A DNA stretch of 52,809 nucleotides from Candidatus Methylomirabilota bacterium (GCA_016207095.1 JACQQF010000069.1:1-52809); one strand, 5' to 3'. Positions 1 through 11,433 are shown, counted from the first letter of the stretch. Translations and numbers: made by a program. Notes: a model not told the origin generated them from the letters alone.

Positions 1-89
1 CATCTGCCGTCTTCACCCCCACCCAAGCCCTCCCCCATCTCAGGGGGAGGGGAAAAATTATGGTCCGAATCTGTGACTCAGGACACTAG
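1..89. repeat. Element A, copy 1 (cut by the window edge)
   Basis: This is the right part of a palindromic intergenic element that recurs in full at 86-259 and, inverted, at 17286-17459. It contains the hairpin-forming block of facing C-runs and G-runs at about 29-53 and ends in GGACACTAG. Its terminal CTAG (86-89) is also the first four bases of the next copy. Confidence 0.85.
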
Positions 90-259
90 TGTCCCGAGTC
101 TACAGTTCGCTTCAGAAATCCCCCCTCCCTCGACGGGAGGGGGCGTGGGGGAGGGTGACCAAACATCCGGCATCTGCCGTCTTCACCCCCACCCCAGCCC
201 ACCCCCCTCTCAGGGGGAGGGGAAAAATTATGGTCCGAATTTGTGACTCAGGACATTAG
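86..259. repeat. Element A, copy 2 (174 bp, CTAG-ended)
   Basis: A complete copy begins CTAGTGTCC and ends GGACATTAG. The outer ~25 bp form imperfect terminal inverted repeats, and two GC hairpins lie inside (about 120-142 and 204-233). Its length is identical to the inverted copy at 17286-17459. No ORF inside looks real, so it would be non-autonomous. The rest of the gap (260-435) shows no gene or promoter that I can support. Confidence 0.85.
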
Positions 260-435
260 CACACCGTCACACCGCATGAATGAAACCCGAAGCCGTCCCG
301 CCGGGCGGCAGCCGCTTCGTCACGCTTCAACTCATGATGGCACACCTTCTTCCGTACTGGAGTGGAAGGGCAGGACGGATGAACGGGGAGTTCCCGACTC
401 GAGACGCTAGACAGCCCTAAGTGCCTTCTGGCACA

Positions 436-2034
436 TTACATTGGTCTGGAAGCAGTCGGAGGTACTTGATTGAGGCGCGCACATGCCCCAAGAATGCCTA
501 AATAGCCCCAAAAGAGGAATGCCTGCTCAGAGAGCACCAGGGGATGTTGGGCAAGCGCCGTGAAGAGATATCCCCCTACGCCAATCGCGAGAAGCCGAGT
601 CCGAGAGTGCTTCTCAATCGAGGCTCGGGTAAAGCCCGGCACCAACACGGTACCGACGCACCATAGGAACGCCGCGAGGCCAAATATCCCTGTCTCGGCG
701 GCTATCTGAACGAAGTAGTTGTGGGCATTCTCGTGACGAAAACTCTCGCTTTCGTACCCTGGCCTATGGTAGTGGCCCACCTCGGAGAAGAATGTCCCCG
801 GACCCTGGCCGAACGCCGGCTTGTCCACAACCATCCGCAGCCCAGCCGCCCACAATGCTTGATGGAATTCCTGCCAAGCCTTCAGCACGAGCCTGGCATC
901 CATCGCTTTGGCGAATCTATCCACCCGCCAACTAGACAGCCGAGGATGGTTTCGAAGTGTCTCTTCGATTACCGTTCTGCCCCCCAAGAGGGGGAAGACA
1001 AGGATCCCGCTTGCCAGAGCAGCCAGGACACACCCGCGAATCCACCGCGCTCTCCTTGACCTCGCCAGGGTCGTCCAGGCAATCCCCGCCCCCGCCGCTG
1101 CCGCGATGACCGCGATTCGGGATCCAGAAAGGGGGATCATCCATACCGTGAGGACAAGGGTGAGCCCGGCCATCGCTCGTGCCCACAGCTTGTTCTCGGA
1201 CACGTACGCCGCCCACGCCATGAACAGGGTCAGCACCAAGTACGCCCCGTATGAATTGACCTCGTCGAGCACCGATTCGATCCGGGCGTACATGACGCCT
1301 TCATGTCGCGCCCACATCCTCAGGCCATAGAGCGCCGTCACAATGCCTCCGAAAAGCCAGCCACGACACACAAGCTGGATCTCCTTGGAGGTTACCAATC
1401 GGTCGAACGTCAACCGGTAACAGAGGAGAGATGCCAGGATAAGCAGCCCTGCCCGCAGCGGGTGATTCGGGGAAAGCTGACGCATTCGCGGGATGTGGAG
1501 CCAGGCCATTGTGAGACGATCCCACCACCACGGGCTTTGGAGGAAGAACAGAGCCAGCGACGTCAGCACCACAACCGCGTAGAAGCCAACGGCCGCTTCA
1601 GGCCGTTTCGAATCGATAGGTTCTGACAAGGCAGCCCGCCGAAGAAGGAGCCCGATCACAAGACTGAGAAACATCGGTTCGACCCAGAACATTCCAGCCT
1701 TGTGGTGAACCGTCGCACTGCCAAGAACCAACCGGGCCACGAGACCATTCACTAGCGGGGCCACAGCGAAGAAACCTGCCAGCGCCCAGACGGGTCGAAG
1801 AAGGGAGAAGAGTACGAGGAACGACACCCCGATAACCAGGAGAGTTGAAAGTGGAATCCCGACAAATGGGTGAAGAACTCGTCGTGACAATGCCAGCGCG
1901 ACGCGGACATATGGGACGAGGAGAACCGCCAATAAGACGACGAGCAGAGATGACCAGATGCGGCCTCGCCATGCGCCAAGAGTTCGCGCAATGCTAAGGA
2001 TCGAGTCCATCTGGGAAGGCTCGCCCTGCTCCAT
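436..2034 (-). CDS. O-antigen ligase / polymerase family membrane protein
   Basis: This polytopic membrane protein of about 532 residues has roughly a dozen hydrophobic segments. A large periplasmic-type loop in the C-terminal half carries the family hallmark HNYFVQIAAETG (about residues 433-444), as in Wzy_C proteins (WaaL ligases and Wzy polymerases). It follows an ABC-type polysaccharide exporter on the same strand, so attachment of an exported glycan to a lipid acceptor (WaaL role) is the more likely job; Wzy activity cannot be excluded. ATG at 2034 has AGGG seven bases upstream; ATGs at 2070 and 2010 are alternatives. Confidence 0.8.
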   Translation of the reverse strand: MEQGEPSQMDSILSIARTLGAWRGRIWSSLLVVLLAVLLVPYVRVALALSRRVLHPFVGIPLSTLLVIGVSFLVLFSLLRPVWALAGFFAVAPLVNGLVARLVLGSATVHHKAGMFWVEPMFLSLVIGLLLRRAALSEPIDSKRPEAAVGFYAVVVLTSLALFFLQSPWWWDRLTMAWLHIPRMRQLSPNHPLRAGLLILASLLCYRLTFDRLVTSKEIQLVCRGWLFGGIVTALYGLRMWARHEGVMYARIESVLDEVNSYGAYLVLTLFMAWAAYVSENKLWARAMAGLTLVLTVWMIPLSGSRIAVIAAAAGAGIAWTTLARSRRARWIRGCVLAALASGILVFPLLGGRTVIEETLRNHPRLSSWRVDRFAKAMDARLVLKAWQEFHQALWAAGLRMVVDKPAFGQGPGTFFSEVGHYHRPGYESESFRHENAHNYFVQIAAETGIFGLAAFLWCVGTVLVPGFTRASIEKHSRTRLLAIGVGGYLFTALAQHPLVLSEQAFLFWGYLGILGACARLNQVPPTASRPM

Positions 2035-2257
2035 AGGTGATAGGTGATCCCTGGTCCGGCTCAGCCGCATCCTGTTTCATCTTGACACGCTTCATCTATC
2101 GGTCAGATTCTCCTGCCGCCCTCGCATTGTCGGCTCGACCCTCGCCATGACACATATCGGTAGCACCCCTTATTCTCAATGTACGCGCCCATCATAGGGA
2201 AAAGCCTAGAGTGTCCTTTCGCCGTGCTACGCGCTGCGCTTCGGTTGGCAGTGAAAT

Positions 2258-3121
2258 TCAGGGGCGAGTACGCTGGCCGGGGGGTGACGAGGCGCTGAAA
2301 CGCTCGTACCCGGCCACAACCTCGTCGGTCGGGCCGATGGCAACGATTCTCCCATGCTGGAGGAACACGGTGCGGGAACAGGTTTGACGGATCAGGTTCA
2401 TGTCGTGGGACACCAAAAGGATTGTCACGCCCTTCACCTTGAACGATTCCATCCGTTGCTCACACTTCTTTTGGAAGCCGGCGTCCCCCACGGAGAAGAG
2501 CTCGTCGAGCAGGAGCAGGTCTGGCTCCACGGTCGTGGCGATGGCGAATCCCAGGCGGGCGGACATCCCGACCGAGTAGTTCATCAACGGGACATCAATG
2601 AACTCCTCCAGCTCGGCGAACGTGACGATGCGGTCAAAGCGGCGCTCTAGCTCCTTTTGCGGAAACCCGAGAAGGGATCCGTAGAGGAAGACGTTTTCTC
2701 GCCCGGTCAAATACGGGTCGAAGCCGGCCCCGAGCTCGATGAGCGGGGCGATCCGCCCTCGCACAACCACCCTCCCGACCGACGGGGGGATGATGCCGGC
2801 AATCACCTTCAAGAGCGTGCTCTTCCCCGCCCCATTTGGACCGATGATGCCGAGGCGCTCCCCGCGATTGACCTCAAAGGACACCTCCCGCAGGGGCCAG
2901 AATTGGTCCCGCTCGACCCGCCGCCTCTTTAGCACACGGATGGCGTATTCCCGTATTGATGTCGTCCGTTCCCGATGCAGCAGGAGACGGATCGAGAGAT
3001 CCCGTATCTCCAAGACCGGCCGATCGCTCGAACGGGTCGAGGCATGGTCGTGGGTGACCTGATCGACCCCTGGGAGGTGAAGGAGCCGGGAGGCTTGGCC
3101 CAGCTTGCCGCTTCTAGACAT
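2258..3121 (-). CDS. Polysaccharide ABC exporter, ATP-binding subunit (Wzt/KpsT/TagH type)
   Basis: This nucleotide-binding subunit has Walker A GPNGAGKST, a Walker B LLLLDE, a degenerate signature YSVGMSARLGFA typical of polysaccharide exporters, and an H-loop in LLVSHD. An N-terminal extension of about 45 residues precedes the ATPase fold. At 287 residues it lacks the ~150-residue C-terminal glycan-binding domain of long Wzt proteins, so it resembles KpsT/TagH or short Wzt. The ATG at 3121 overlaps the permease stop by eight bases, which indicates translational coupling. A longer ORF upstream is an overlap artefact inside the permease gene. Confidence 0.9.
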   Translation of the reverse strand: MSRSGKLGQASRLLHLPGVDQVTHDHASTRSSDRPVLEIRDLSIRLLLHRERTTSIREYAIRVLKRRRVERDQFWPLREVSFEVNRGERLGIIGPNGAGKSTLLKVIAGIIPPSVGRVVVRGRIAPLIELGAGFDPYLTGRENVFLYGSLLGFPQKELERRFDRIVTFAELEEFIDVPLMNYSVGMSARLGFAIATTVEPDLLLLDELFSVGDAGFQKKCEQRMESFKVKGVTILLVSHDMNLIRQTCSRTVFLQHGRIVAIGPTDEVVAGYERFSASSPPGQRTRP

Positions 3122-3971
3122 AGTGGATGAAGCGCCCCTCGAATCGGTGGAATACAGCCCATCCGAGGAGAAGGGTGAACAGGGAGATGCCGAGTCCGAG
3201 AAACAAAAGGTCCAGGCGAGGCGCGGTTCCCTGGTAGAGGGGGGTTCGGAGAGATTCGAGAAGCGCGTACATGGGATTGACATACAGCAGAAACTTGAAT
3301 GTGTCGGGAATGATCTCCGGAGGATAGAAGATCGGGGTGGCGTAAAACCAGGCCAGGACGCCGGCTTCGTAGAAGTACTTCACGTCCCGGAAAAACACGT
3401 TGAAGGTCCCCAGGAGTAGCGCAATGCCCAGGGCGAAGCAGGCGAGGCTCAACAACGGAATAGGCAGCCAGAGGAGGCTCCGGCCGAATCCCACCCCAAT
3501 GGCGACCATGAAGAGAAAGAGCGGAACCAGCGAGAAGACGAAGTTGACGACCTGGGAAGCCACGGACGCGACCGGAAAGATCGCCTTGGGGACGAAGACC
3601 TTTCGAATGATGGGACCATTGATGACGACGCTGTCCAACCCCCTGGATGTCCCCAGGGAGAAGAGGTTCCATCCCAGGAGGGCGGTGATGACATAGAGAG
3701 GGTAGTTGGGACGGTCGCCGAAGATCCTGGAAAATACCATCGTGAAGATGGCCATCGCGAAGAGGGGATTGAGGACGGTCCATGCGAACCCGAGGACCGA
3801 TCGCTTGTAGCGAAGCTTGACCTCCCGGATGACCAGTTGGCGAAGTAGCTCTCGATACCGAAAGAGGGTCAGAAGGGGGCCGGAGGAACAGTGCTCTGCG
3901 AAATAGATCCCCGGCTCAGGTGTGACGCTCTCAGGGCGTACCGAGGGACCGGAAGAGAACGCCTTCGTCAA
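3114..3971 (-). CDS. Polysaccharide ABC exporter, permease subunit (Wzm/ABC-2 type)
   Basis: The ABC-2 type integral membrane subunit shows the family N-terminal block [20 protein letters not shown] followed by about six membrane segments. It pairs with the ATPase encoded next to it to move a lipid-linked glycan across the inner membrane. I chose TTG at 3971 because it overlaps the upstream TGA (TTGA) and has GGAG nine bases ahead. A longer in-frame ATG at 4049 would run deep into the epimerase gene and looks artefactual. The product is 285 residues, normal for Wzm. Confidence 0.9.
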   Translation of the reverse strand: MTKAFSSGPSVRPESVTPEPGIYFAEHCSSGPLLTLFRYRELLRQLVIREVKLRYKRSVLGFAWTVLNPLFAMAIFTMVFSRIFGDRPNYPLYVITALLGWNLFSLGTSRGLDSVVINGPIIRKVFVPKAIFPVASVASQVVNFVFSLVPLFLFMVAIGVGFGRSLLWLPIPLLSLACFALGIALLLGTFNVFFRDVKYFYEAGVLAWFYATPIFYPPEIIPDTFKFLLYVNPMYALLESLRTPLYQGTAPRLDLLFLGLGISLFTLLLGWAVFHRFEGRFIHYV

Positions 3972-4912
3972 TTGACGCTCTCCAGTTGTCCCCGAAAGTA
4001 ATGGATGGTACGGGCGAGTCCCTCCGTGATCTCGACGGTGGGCTCCCATCCGAGTCGCGCCCTCGCCCGGCCAATATCCGGCTGGCGTATGCGGGGGTCG
4101 TCCGTGGGCAATGGGTAGAACTCGATGGTGGACGGGCCGCCGACCGCACGGAGGACCATATGAGCGAGCTCAACGACGGTGAACTCTTTGGGGTTCCCAA
4201 GGTTGATCGGGTCCACCTCGCTCGACATCAAGAGGCGGTACAGCCCTTCCACCATATCCGAGACGTAACAGAAGCTTCTGGTCTGCGACCCGTCGCCGTA
4301 CACCGTGAGCGGCTGGCCGCGAAGCGCCTGGTTGATGAAGTTTGACACGACTCGGCCATCGTTGGGTCGCATGCGTGGCCCGTAGGTATTGAAGATCCGC
4401 ACAATACGCGTATCGAGACCATGATACCGGTGATAGGCCATTGTCATCGCCTCGGCGAACCGCTTCGCCTCGTCGTACACCCCGCGTGGGCCGATCGGAT
4501 TCACGTTTCCCCAGTAATCTTCCCGCTGGGGATGAATCACAGGGTCGCCATACACTTCTGAGGTCGAGGCGAGTAAAAAGCGGGCGGCCTTGGCCTTGGC
4601 CAGGCCGAGGGTTTTATGGGTCCCGAGGGAGCCGACCTTCAAGGTCTGGATCGGAAGACGCTGATAATCGACGGGACTGGCCGGGGAGGCAAAGTGCAGG
4701 ACATGATCCACAGGGCCATCTATGTCCAGGTACTCTGTGACATCGAGTTTGATGAAACGGAACGCCTCGTGATCCAGTAAGTGCGCCACGTTCTCCATCC
4801 GCCCGGTGATCAGGTTGTCCAGGCAGATGACCTCATGGCCATCCCGGATCAAGCGATCGCAGATATGTGAGCCGAGGAAACCTGCGCCGCCGGTGATCAG
4901 GGTGCGAGGCAT
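3968..4912 (-). CDS. UDP-glucuronate decarboxylase (UDP-xylose synthase) family SDR
   Basis: This extended short-chain dehydrogenase has the NAD-binding GGAGFLGSH at residues 8-16, TSEVYGDP near 117-124 and the catalytic YxxxK at 146-150 (YDEAK). The [19 protein letters not shown] and [13 protein letters not shown] blocks are characteristic of UDP-xylose synthases. It should convert UDP-glucuronate, the product of the adjacent dehydrogenase, to UDP-xylose. A UDP-glucuronate or UDP-glucose 4-epimerase is the alternative. At 314 residues it is full length. Confidence 0.86.
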   Translation of the reverse strand: MPRTLITGGAGFLGSHICDRLIRDGHEVICLDNLITGRMENVAHLLDHEAFRFIKLDVTEYLDIDGPVDHVLHFASPASPVDYQRLPIQTLKVGSLGTHKTLGLAKAKAARFLLASTSEVYGDPVIHPQREDYWGNVNPIGPRGVYDEAKRFAEAMTMAYHRYHGLDTRIVRIFNTYGPRMRPNDGRVVSNFINQALRGQPLTVYGDGSQTRSFCYVSDMVEGLYRLLMSSEVDPINLGNPKEFTVVELAHMVLRAVGGPSTIEFYPLPTDDPRIRQPDIGRARARLGWEPTVEITEGLARTIHYFRGQLESVN

Positions 4913-4925
4913 GGCTCGTGAAGAG

Positions 4926-5013
4926 CGTGCGCGATGCGAGGTCCGGGGTGCGAATCATATCGACCGGCGGTGCGCACTTCGCACTCCGCACTTCGCACTC
5001 CGCACTTCTCGCG
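4926..5013. repeat. Heptamer array with inverted arms (GCACTTC type)
   Basis: Between two coding regions, units of seven bases repeat with variation. A left arm (about 4927-4953) reads TGCGAGG, TCCGGGG, TGCGAAT; a right arm (about 4971-5010) reads GCACTTC, GCACTCC, GCACTTC. The arms are roughly complementary and could fold into an imperfect hairpin in DNA or in the operon transcript. Confidence 0.8.
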
Positions 5014-5021
5014 TTCTCTAT

Positions 5022-6365
5022 TCACCGTCCGATCCCCAGGTATTCGAACCCCATCGATTTCATCTTCTCGCGGTCGAACAGGTTGCGACCGTCCAGGACG
5101 AGGGGCCGCCGCATGAGTGTCTTCACGCGGGTGAGGTCAAGGGTCTCGAACTCCTTCCACTCCGTGGCCACGACCACCGCATCTGCACCGGAGACGGCCT
5201 CGTACGGGTCCCGGCAGAGCGTGGCAGAGGCGATCTCCCCCCGCGCCGTCTCCATTGCCTTCGGGTCGTAGGCTCTGACCGAGGCGCCCTCGGCCAGCAG
5301 TTGCTTGATGAGCGCGATGGCGGGGGAATACCGCACGTCATCGGTATCCGGCTTAAACGCCAGTCCCCATACGCCGATGACCTTCTCCTTGAGAATCCAC
5401 AGCTGCTCCTTGAGCCTCTTGATCGCCTGGGGGATCCGAGCCTGGTTGATTCGATCAACTTCTCGGAGCAGCCGAAAGTCGTGCCCGCACTTCTCCGCGA
5501 TCTTGACGAACGCCTGAAGATCCTTCGGAAAACAGAAACCTCCGAATCCGAGGCCCGCCTTCAGGAAGGCTCGACCGATGCGGGCGTCGAGCCCCATCCC
5601 CTCCGCGACGAGCTCCACGTCAGCGCCTACCAGTTCACAGAGATCGGCCACACTATTGATAAAAGAGATCTTTGCGGCCAAGAAGGAGTTCGAGGCGTGC
5701 TTGATCAGCTCAGCGCTCCGGATGTCGGTCACCAAGAACGGGACCGGGTCCGTCGCGGAGCAGGTGGAATGCACAGGGCAGACAAATGTCCGCCGAATGA
5801 TGGGATCATACATCTCCCGAAGCAGCCGCTCCGCCCTGGGATGTCCCACCCCGACGACAATCCGGTCGGGGTGCAGAAAATCGACCACGGCACTCCCTTC
5901 GCGAAGGAACTCGGGATTGGAGGCGACGTCGAATTCGAGGTGGCTGCCGTTGCCATAGACCTTGAGCGTCTTCTCGATCCACATCCCGGTTTGGACCGGA
6001 ACCGTGCTTTTCTCCACCACTAGCTTATAGGAAGAGGAGAGTTCCCCGATTCGCCGCGCCACCTGTTCCACCGCCGACAGATCGGCATCCCCGTCCTCCA
6101 GCGGAGGCGTCCCCACGCAGATGAAGACCGCCGTGGCAGCTTCGATCCCTTCCTTCAGATCAGCCGTGAAGGCCAGGTGGCCCTTCCGCAGGTTTCTTGC
6201 GACCAACTCCTCAAGCCCCGGCTCATAGATCGGCATCTCTCCCGATTGCAGCACCTCGATCTTTTGCCGGTCGTCGTCAACACACACGACCCGGTGGCCG
6301 ATCTCTGCCAGACACGTCCCGGCGACGAGGCCGACATACCCTGTTCCAACGATGCAGATCCGCAT
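5022..6365 (-). CDS. ugd: UDP-glucose 6-dehydrogenase
   Basis: The enzyme oxidises UDP-glucose to UDP-glucuronate with two NAD+. The Rossmann motif GTGYVGLVAG lies at residues 7-16, the catalytic cysteine is Cys278 in GFGGFCFPKDL, and the C-terminal UDP-binding domain contains GLAFKPDTDDVRYSP. The length of 447 residues is typical. It feeds the decarboxylase encoded just downstream, and both sit in the polysaccharide operon. GDP-mannose 6-dehydrogenase is a less likely alternative given the neighbouring UXS. Confidence 0.93.
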   Translation of the reverse strand: MRICIVGTGYVGLVAGTCLAEIGHRVVCVDDDRQKIEVLQSGEMPIYEPGLEELVARNLRKGHLAFTADLKEGIEAATAVFICVGTPPLEDGDADLSAVEQVARRIGELSSSYKLVVEKSTVPVQTGMWIEKTLKVYGNGSHLEFDVASNPEFLREGSAVVDFLHPDRIVVGVGHPRAERLLREMYDPIIRRTFVCPVHSTCSATDPVPFLVTDIRSAELIKHASNSFLAAKISFINSVADLCELVGADVELVAEGMGLDARIGRAFLKAGLGFGGFCFPKDLQAFVKIAEKCGHDFRLLREVDRINQARIPQAIKRLKEQLWILKEKVIGVWGLAFKPDTDDVRYSPAIALIKQLLAEGASVRAYDPKAMETARGEIASATLCRDPYEAVSGADAVVVATEWKEFETLDLTRVKTLMRRPLVLDGRNLFDREKMKSMGFEYLGIGR

Positions 6366-6371
6366 CCAGAC

Positions 6372-8419
<2,048 letters not shown>

Positions 8420-8437
8420 GGCTGGCGCGGTTCCCTC

Positions 8438-8917
8438 TCACTCCCCATCGCCTCGACCATAGTCGTCATGAAGGCGGACGATATCGTCTTCACCGAGATA
8501 GGGGCCACTCTGAATCTCGATGATGGTCAAAGGAAGCGGGCCGGGGTTCTCGATCCGATGGGACGTGCCCGCGGGGACGAAGGCCGATCCCTGGGGATGG
8601 ACATCAGCGATCTGTTCCCCAATAGTCACCCTGGCCAAGCCGGACACTACAATCCAATGCTCACTCCGATGATGGTGAAACTGAAGGCTCAGGCGACAGC
8701 CCGGATTCACGTCGATCTGCTTGACCTTGTACGCCTTTCCCTCCCCGAGAACTGTCCATCGCCCCCACGGGCGTACCTCGGTGACACCCGCAAGCACTGA
8801 CTCCGGAGCCTGTCGTGAGCGTTGTGGTTCCAACGGCACCCCTCTCTTCAGGACACATCTTTCCCGAACAGGCCGATACCGCGCGGCCCGACCCTGAATT
8901 CCGATGAATGTATACAA
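8438..8917 (-). CDS. Stand-alone type II mannose-6-phosphate isomerase-like cupin
   Basis: The C-terminal ~110 residues match the cupin domain normally fused to ManC: WGRWTVLGEGKAYKVKQI, then the metal-binding block RLSLQFHHHRSEHW and the later GSAFVPAGTSHRIEN. It would interconvert fructose-6-phosphate and mannose-6-phosphate or serve as the detached half of a bifunctional enzyme. The start is unsure: TTG at 8917 gives 159 residues with an unconserved leader, while GTG at 8839 gives 133. Confidence 0.82.
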   Translation of the reverse strand: MYTFIGIQGRAARYRPVRERCVLKRGVPLEPQRSRQAPESVLAGVTEVRPWGRWTVLGEGKAYKVKQIDVNPGCRLSLQFHHHRSEHWIVVSGLARVTIGEQIADVHPQGSAFVPAGTSHRIENPGPLPLTIIEIQSGPYLGEDDIVRLHDDYGRGDGE

Positions 8918-8931
8918 CTATGCCGTGGAAG

Positions 8932-9963
8932 TCAATCGGATTGCGGACAAGGGAGAGAAAGCCCACTGTACGTTCGGTGGTAATACTGCCGGTAGTCGCC
9001 GTCCTTCACGCGTCGCCACCAAGATTCGTTCTGCTGATACCAGCGAATCGTCTCCAGAAGCCCGGCCTCGAAGGTGTAACGGGGCGTCCAATGCAGCTCC
9101 CGTTCGAGCTTACCGGCATCGATCGCGTATCTCCGATCGTGCCCCAACCGGTCCGTCACATGAACGATCAATGCATCAGGCTTGTCGAGGGCCCTGAGGA
9201 TCAGACGAGCCACGTCGATATTCGCCCGCTCGCTGTTGCCGCCGATATTGTAACTCTCGCCCTCCCGGCCCATTTTGAGAATCAGCGTCAGCGCTTCACA
9301 GTGATCCTCCACGTGAAGCCAGTCGCGGACGTGAAGCCCGTCGCCATACAGCGGGAGCGGTTCGTTGGCGAGCGCATTGGTGATAAACAGCGGGATGATC
9401 TTCTCGGGGAACTGGTAGGGGCCATAGTTGTTGCAGCTACGGCTGATGATCACCGGCAAGCGGTAGGTGTGAAAGTACGCGTTGGCCAGGAGATCCGCCG
9501 CCGCCTTGCTGGCCGCGTATGGACTGTTCGGGGAAAGGGGGCTCCGCTCTGTGAAGCGCCCGCTCGGTCCAAGCGAGCCGTACACCTCGTCTGTGGACAC
9601 CTGCAGCATCCTCGGAACCCGTCGCCGACGACAGGCGTCCAACAGGATCTGGGTCCCCAGGACATTCGTCTCCACAAACGCTCTCGCATCCTGGATGCTC
9701 CGGTCCACATGGGACTCCGCGGCAAAGTTCACCAGGGCGTCGAACTGCATCCCGAGCACCTCATTCACCAATTCGGCGTCGCAGATGCTTCCCTTCTCGA
9801 AGCGGTATCGGGGATTCCCCTCGGCATCGGCGAGATTCTCGAGGTTGCCGGCATAGGTCAACTTATCGAGATTGAGAACGGTCCAATCCGGCTCTCTGAC
9901 AAGGAGATGGCGGATGAAGTTCGATCCGATGAATCCGGCCCCGCCGGTCACGAGGATGCGCAT
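8932..9963 (-). CDS. rmlB: dTDP-glucose 4,6-dehydratase
   Basis: RmlB converts dTDP-glucose to dTDP-4-keto-6-deoxyglucose. The sequence has GGAGFIGSN at residues 7-15, the Thr-Asp-Glu catalytic triplet at about 124-126 (STDEVYG) and YxxxK at 149-153. I place the start at the ATG at 9963 directly before the Rossmann fold. An open frame continues upstream to 10071, but it only translates the heptamer array into an Arg/Cys-rich leader. The product is 343 residues, normal for RmlB. No rmlC or rmlD is present. Confidence 0.93.
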   Translation of the reverse strand: MRILVTGGAGFIGSNFIRHLLVREPDWTVLNLDKLTYAGNLENLADAEGNPRYRFEKGSICDAELVNEVLGMQFDALVNFAAESHVDRSIQDARAFVETNVLGTQILLDACRRRRVPRMLQVSTDEVYGSLGPSGRFTERSPLSPNSPYAASKAAADLLANAYFHTYRLPVIISRSCNNYGPYQFPEKIIPLFITNALANEPLPLYGDGLHVRDWLHVEDHCEALTLILKMGREGESYNIGGNSERANIDVARLILRALDKPDALIVHVTDRLGHDRRYAIDAGKLERELHWTPRYTFEAGLLETIRWYQQNESWWRRVKDGDYRQYYHRTYSGLSLPCPQSD

Positions 9964-9974
9964 TGGCTTCGCCA

Positions 9975-10074
9975 AGGTGCGGGGTGCGGAGTGCGGAGTC
10001 CGGGGTGCGGCATGCAGTGCACCTCGCACCTCGCACCTCGCACCTCGCACCTCGCACTTCGCACTTCGCACAGG
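9975..10074. repeat. Heptamer array with facing inverted arms
   Basis: The left arm (9979-10013) has units such as GTGCGGG, GTGCGGA, GTCCGGG; the right arm (10017-10072) has TCGCACC repeated, then TCGCACT. The two arms are near-complementary, with the centre at about 10015, so the stretch could fold into a long stem. It lies between rmlA and rmlB. Its open frame makes gene callers extend rmlB too far upstream. Confidence 0.88.
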
Positions 10075-10075
10075 T

Positions 10076-11140
10076 TCATACGAGCCCGACCTGGCTGCTA
10101 TCGCCCAGCATGAGACGGTAGGCCTTCGGTTTGGCGTCAGAGCGGAACACCTCGACGCTCTTGCCGATCAAGCTATCCTCCAACCTGCCGCCGATATCGG
10201 TGATCCGGCTGTGGTCGAGGATGATGCTGTGCTCGATCTCGCTATTCTGTACCAGGGTGTCGTGATAGATCGAGGTGAATGGCCCGATGTAGGAATTGAT
10301 GATCTGGCAGCGCTTGCCGATGATCACCGGCCCTCGAACGGTGCTGGCCACAATCTTCGCCCCCTGCTCCACGACCACCTTGCCGATAAGCTGCGAGGCC
10401 TCATCCACCTCGCCCTCCACCCTCGGGGTAACGGCCTCGAGCATGATCCTGTTGGCCTCCAGCATGTCTTCAAGCTTCCCGGTATCCTTCCACCAGCCGC
10501 TGATCACGTGTGGATGGACACGATATCCTTTGTCGATAAGATATTGGATCGCATCGGTGATCTCCAGCTCGCCCCTCGGGGACGGCGTGATGGCGTGAAC
10601 CGCCTCAAAGATGGTCTTGTCAAACATATAGACGCCCACGAGCGCGAGGTCGCTTTTCGGGTTGGGGGGTTTCTCCTCCAGGGAGACGACCCGCCCATTC
10701 CGAAGCTCCGCCACCCCAAACCGTTGCGGGTCACGGACCTTGGCAAGCAGGATCTGAGAGTTGGGCTGGAGCTGCTTGAACTCTTCTACCAGAGAACGGA
10801 TCCCGTCTTTGACCAGATTATCCCCGAGATACATGACAAATGACTGATCTCCGAGAAACGATTCGGCGATCTTGACCGCGTGGGCCAGACCGAGGGGCGC
10901 TTCCTGCTCGATATAGGAGACGTGGAGGCCCCACCGCGCGCCGTCGCTCACGGCCTCACGGATCTCCTGCTTCGTCTCACCCACCACGATCCCCACCTCC
11001 CGGATCTCGGCTTCCGCGATCGCCTCCAGCGCATAGAAAAGGATCGGTTTATTGGCGATGGGCACAAGTTGTTTGGCGCTGGTGTGAGTGATGGGACGCA
11101 AGCGGGTCCCCCGACCACCGCTCAGGATCAAGGCCTTCAT
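10076..11140 (-). CDS. rmlA: Glucose-1-phosphate thymidylyltransferase (long RmlA type)
   Basis: The enzyme makes dTDP-glucose for RmlB. GGRGTRLRP lies at residues 8-16, followed by a signature resembling KQLVPIANKPILFYALE and the conserved YLGDNLVKDG. Beyond the transferase domain, about 100 C-terminal residues look like a left-handed beta-helix (repeating hydrophobic hexads, as in VVEQGAKIVASTVRGPVIIG). This is the 350-residue form rather than the 290-residue E. coli form. Its ATG overlaps the upstream stop by ATGA. Confidence 0.9.
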   Translation of the reverse strand: MKALILSGGRGTRLRPITHTSAKQLVPIANKPILFYALEAIAEAEIREVGIVVGETKQEIREAVSDGARWGLHVSYIEQEAPLGLAHAVKIAESFLGDQSFVMYLGDNLVKDGIRSLVEEFKQLQPNSQILLAKVRDPQRFGVAELRNGRVVSLEEKPPNPKSDLALVGVYMFDKTIFEAVHAITPSPRGELEITDAIQYLIDKGYRVHPHVISGWWKDTGKLEDMLEANRIMLEAVTPRVEGEVDEASQLIGKVVVEQGAKIVASTVRGPVIIGKRCQIINSYIGPFTSIYHDTLVQNSEIEHSIILDHSRITDIGGRLEDSLIGKSVEVFRSDAKPKAYRLMLGDSSQVGLV

Positions 11141-11433
11141 CGCGGCGCCTCCGTTAAGCGAGGCCCTTCCAGCGCCTCCTGGAGGTCGATCGAGGCAGGG
11201 ATCAGTGACGGGTCGTCGAGCGCCTTGAGGGCCGAGGTCGCAAGCGCAAGCCCTTCCTCGTCATCGCTCTCGAATTGTCGGAGGAGTAAAGGAATGGCCT
11301 GGGCACGATGATCGAGAAGCGAGTGAAGGCGCCGCCTGAAGAGGTCGGGGGAAAGATCCTCCCGCTTCAGCTCGTCCAGCAGCGCAGCAAGGTCCGAGGC
11401 TGACTCCTCGCAAATGCCCGTCTTTCGGCCCAA
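11137..11433 (-). CDS. Hypothetical small helical protein (HEAT-like), first gene of the polysaccharide operon
   Basis: I do not recognise this 98-residue acidic, helical protein. A segment near AIPLLLRQFESDDEEGLALATSALKAL resembles a HEAT-type helical repeat pair. The TTG at 11433 is preferred: AAGGA lies six bases upstream, and the longer in-frame starts (11505, 11478) lie within or ahead of the promoter at 11477-11505 and would not be transcribed from it. It is coupled to rmlA by a four-base overlap, which suggests a role tied to the sugar pathway, but no function can be assigned. Confidence 0.6.
   Translation of the reverse strand: MGRKTGICEESASDLAALLDELKREDLSPDLFRRRLHSLLDHRAQAIPLLLRQFESDDEEGLALATSALKALDDPSLIPASIDLQEALEGPRLTEAPR

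Noticed and set aside
421-433. Terminator after the ligase-like gene (GTGCC TTCT GGCAC)
   Set aside because: The stem is only five base pairs and no T-run follows on the minus strand.
4806-6023. A 405-codon plus-strand open frame, and a similar one at 6177-7487
   Set aside because: Both run antisense through ugd, uxs and gmd, which have full catalytic motifs. The plus-strand translations lack any family pattern.
9964-10071. N-terminal extension of RmlB rich in CEVRGAR repeats
   Set aside because: It is only the heptamer array read in an open frame. The Rossmann motif begins right after the ATG at 9963, as in other RmlB proteins.
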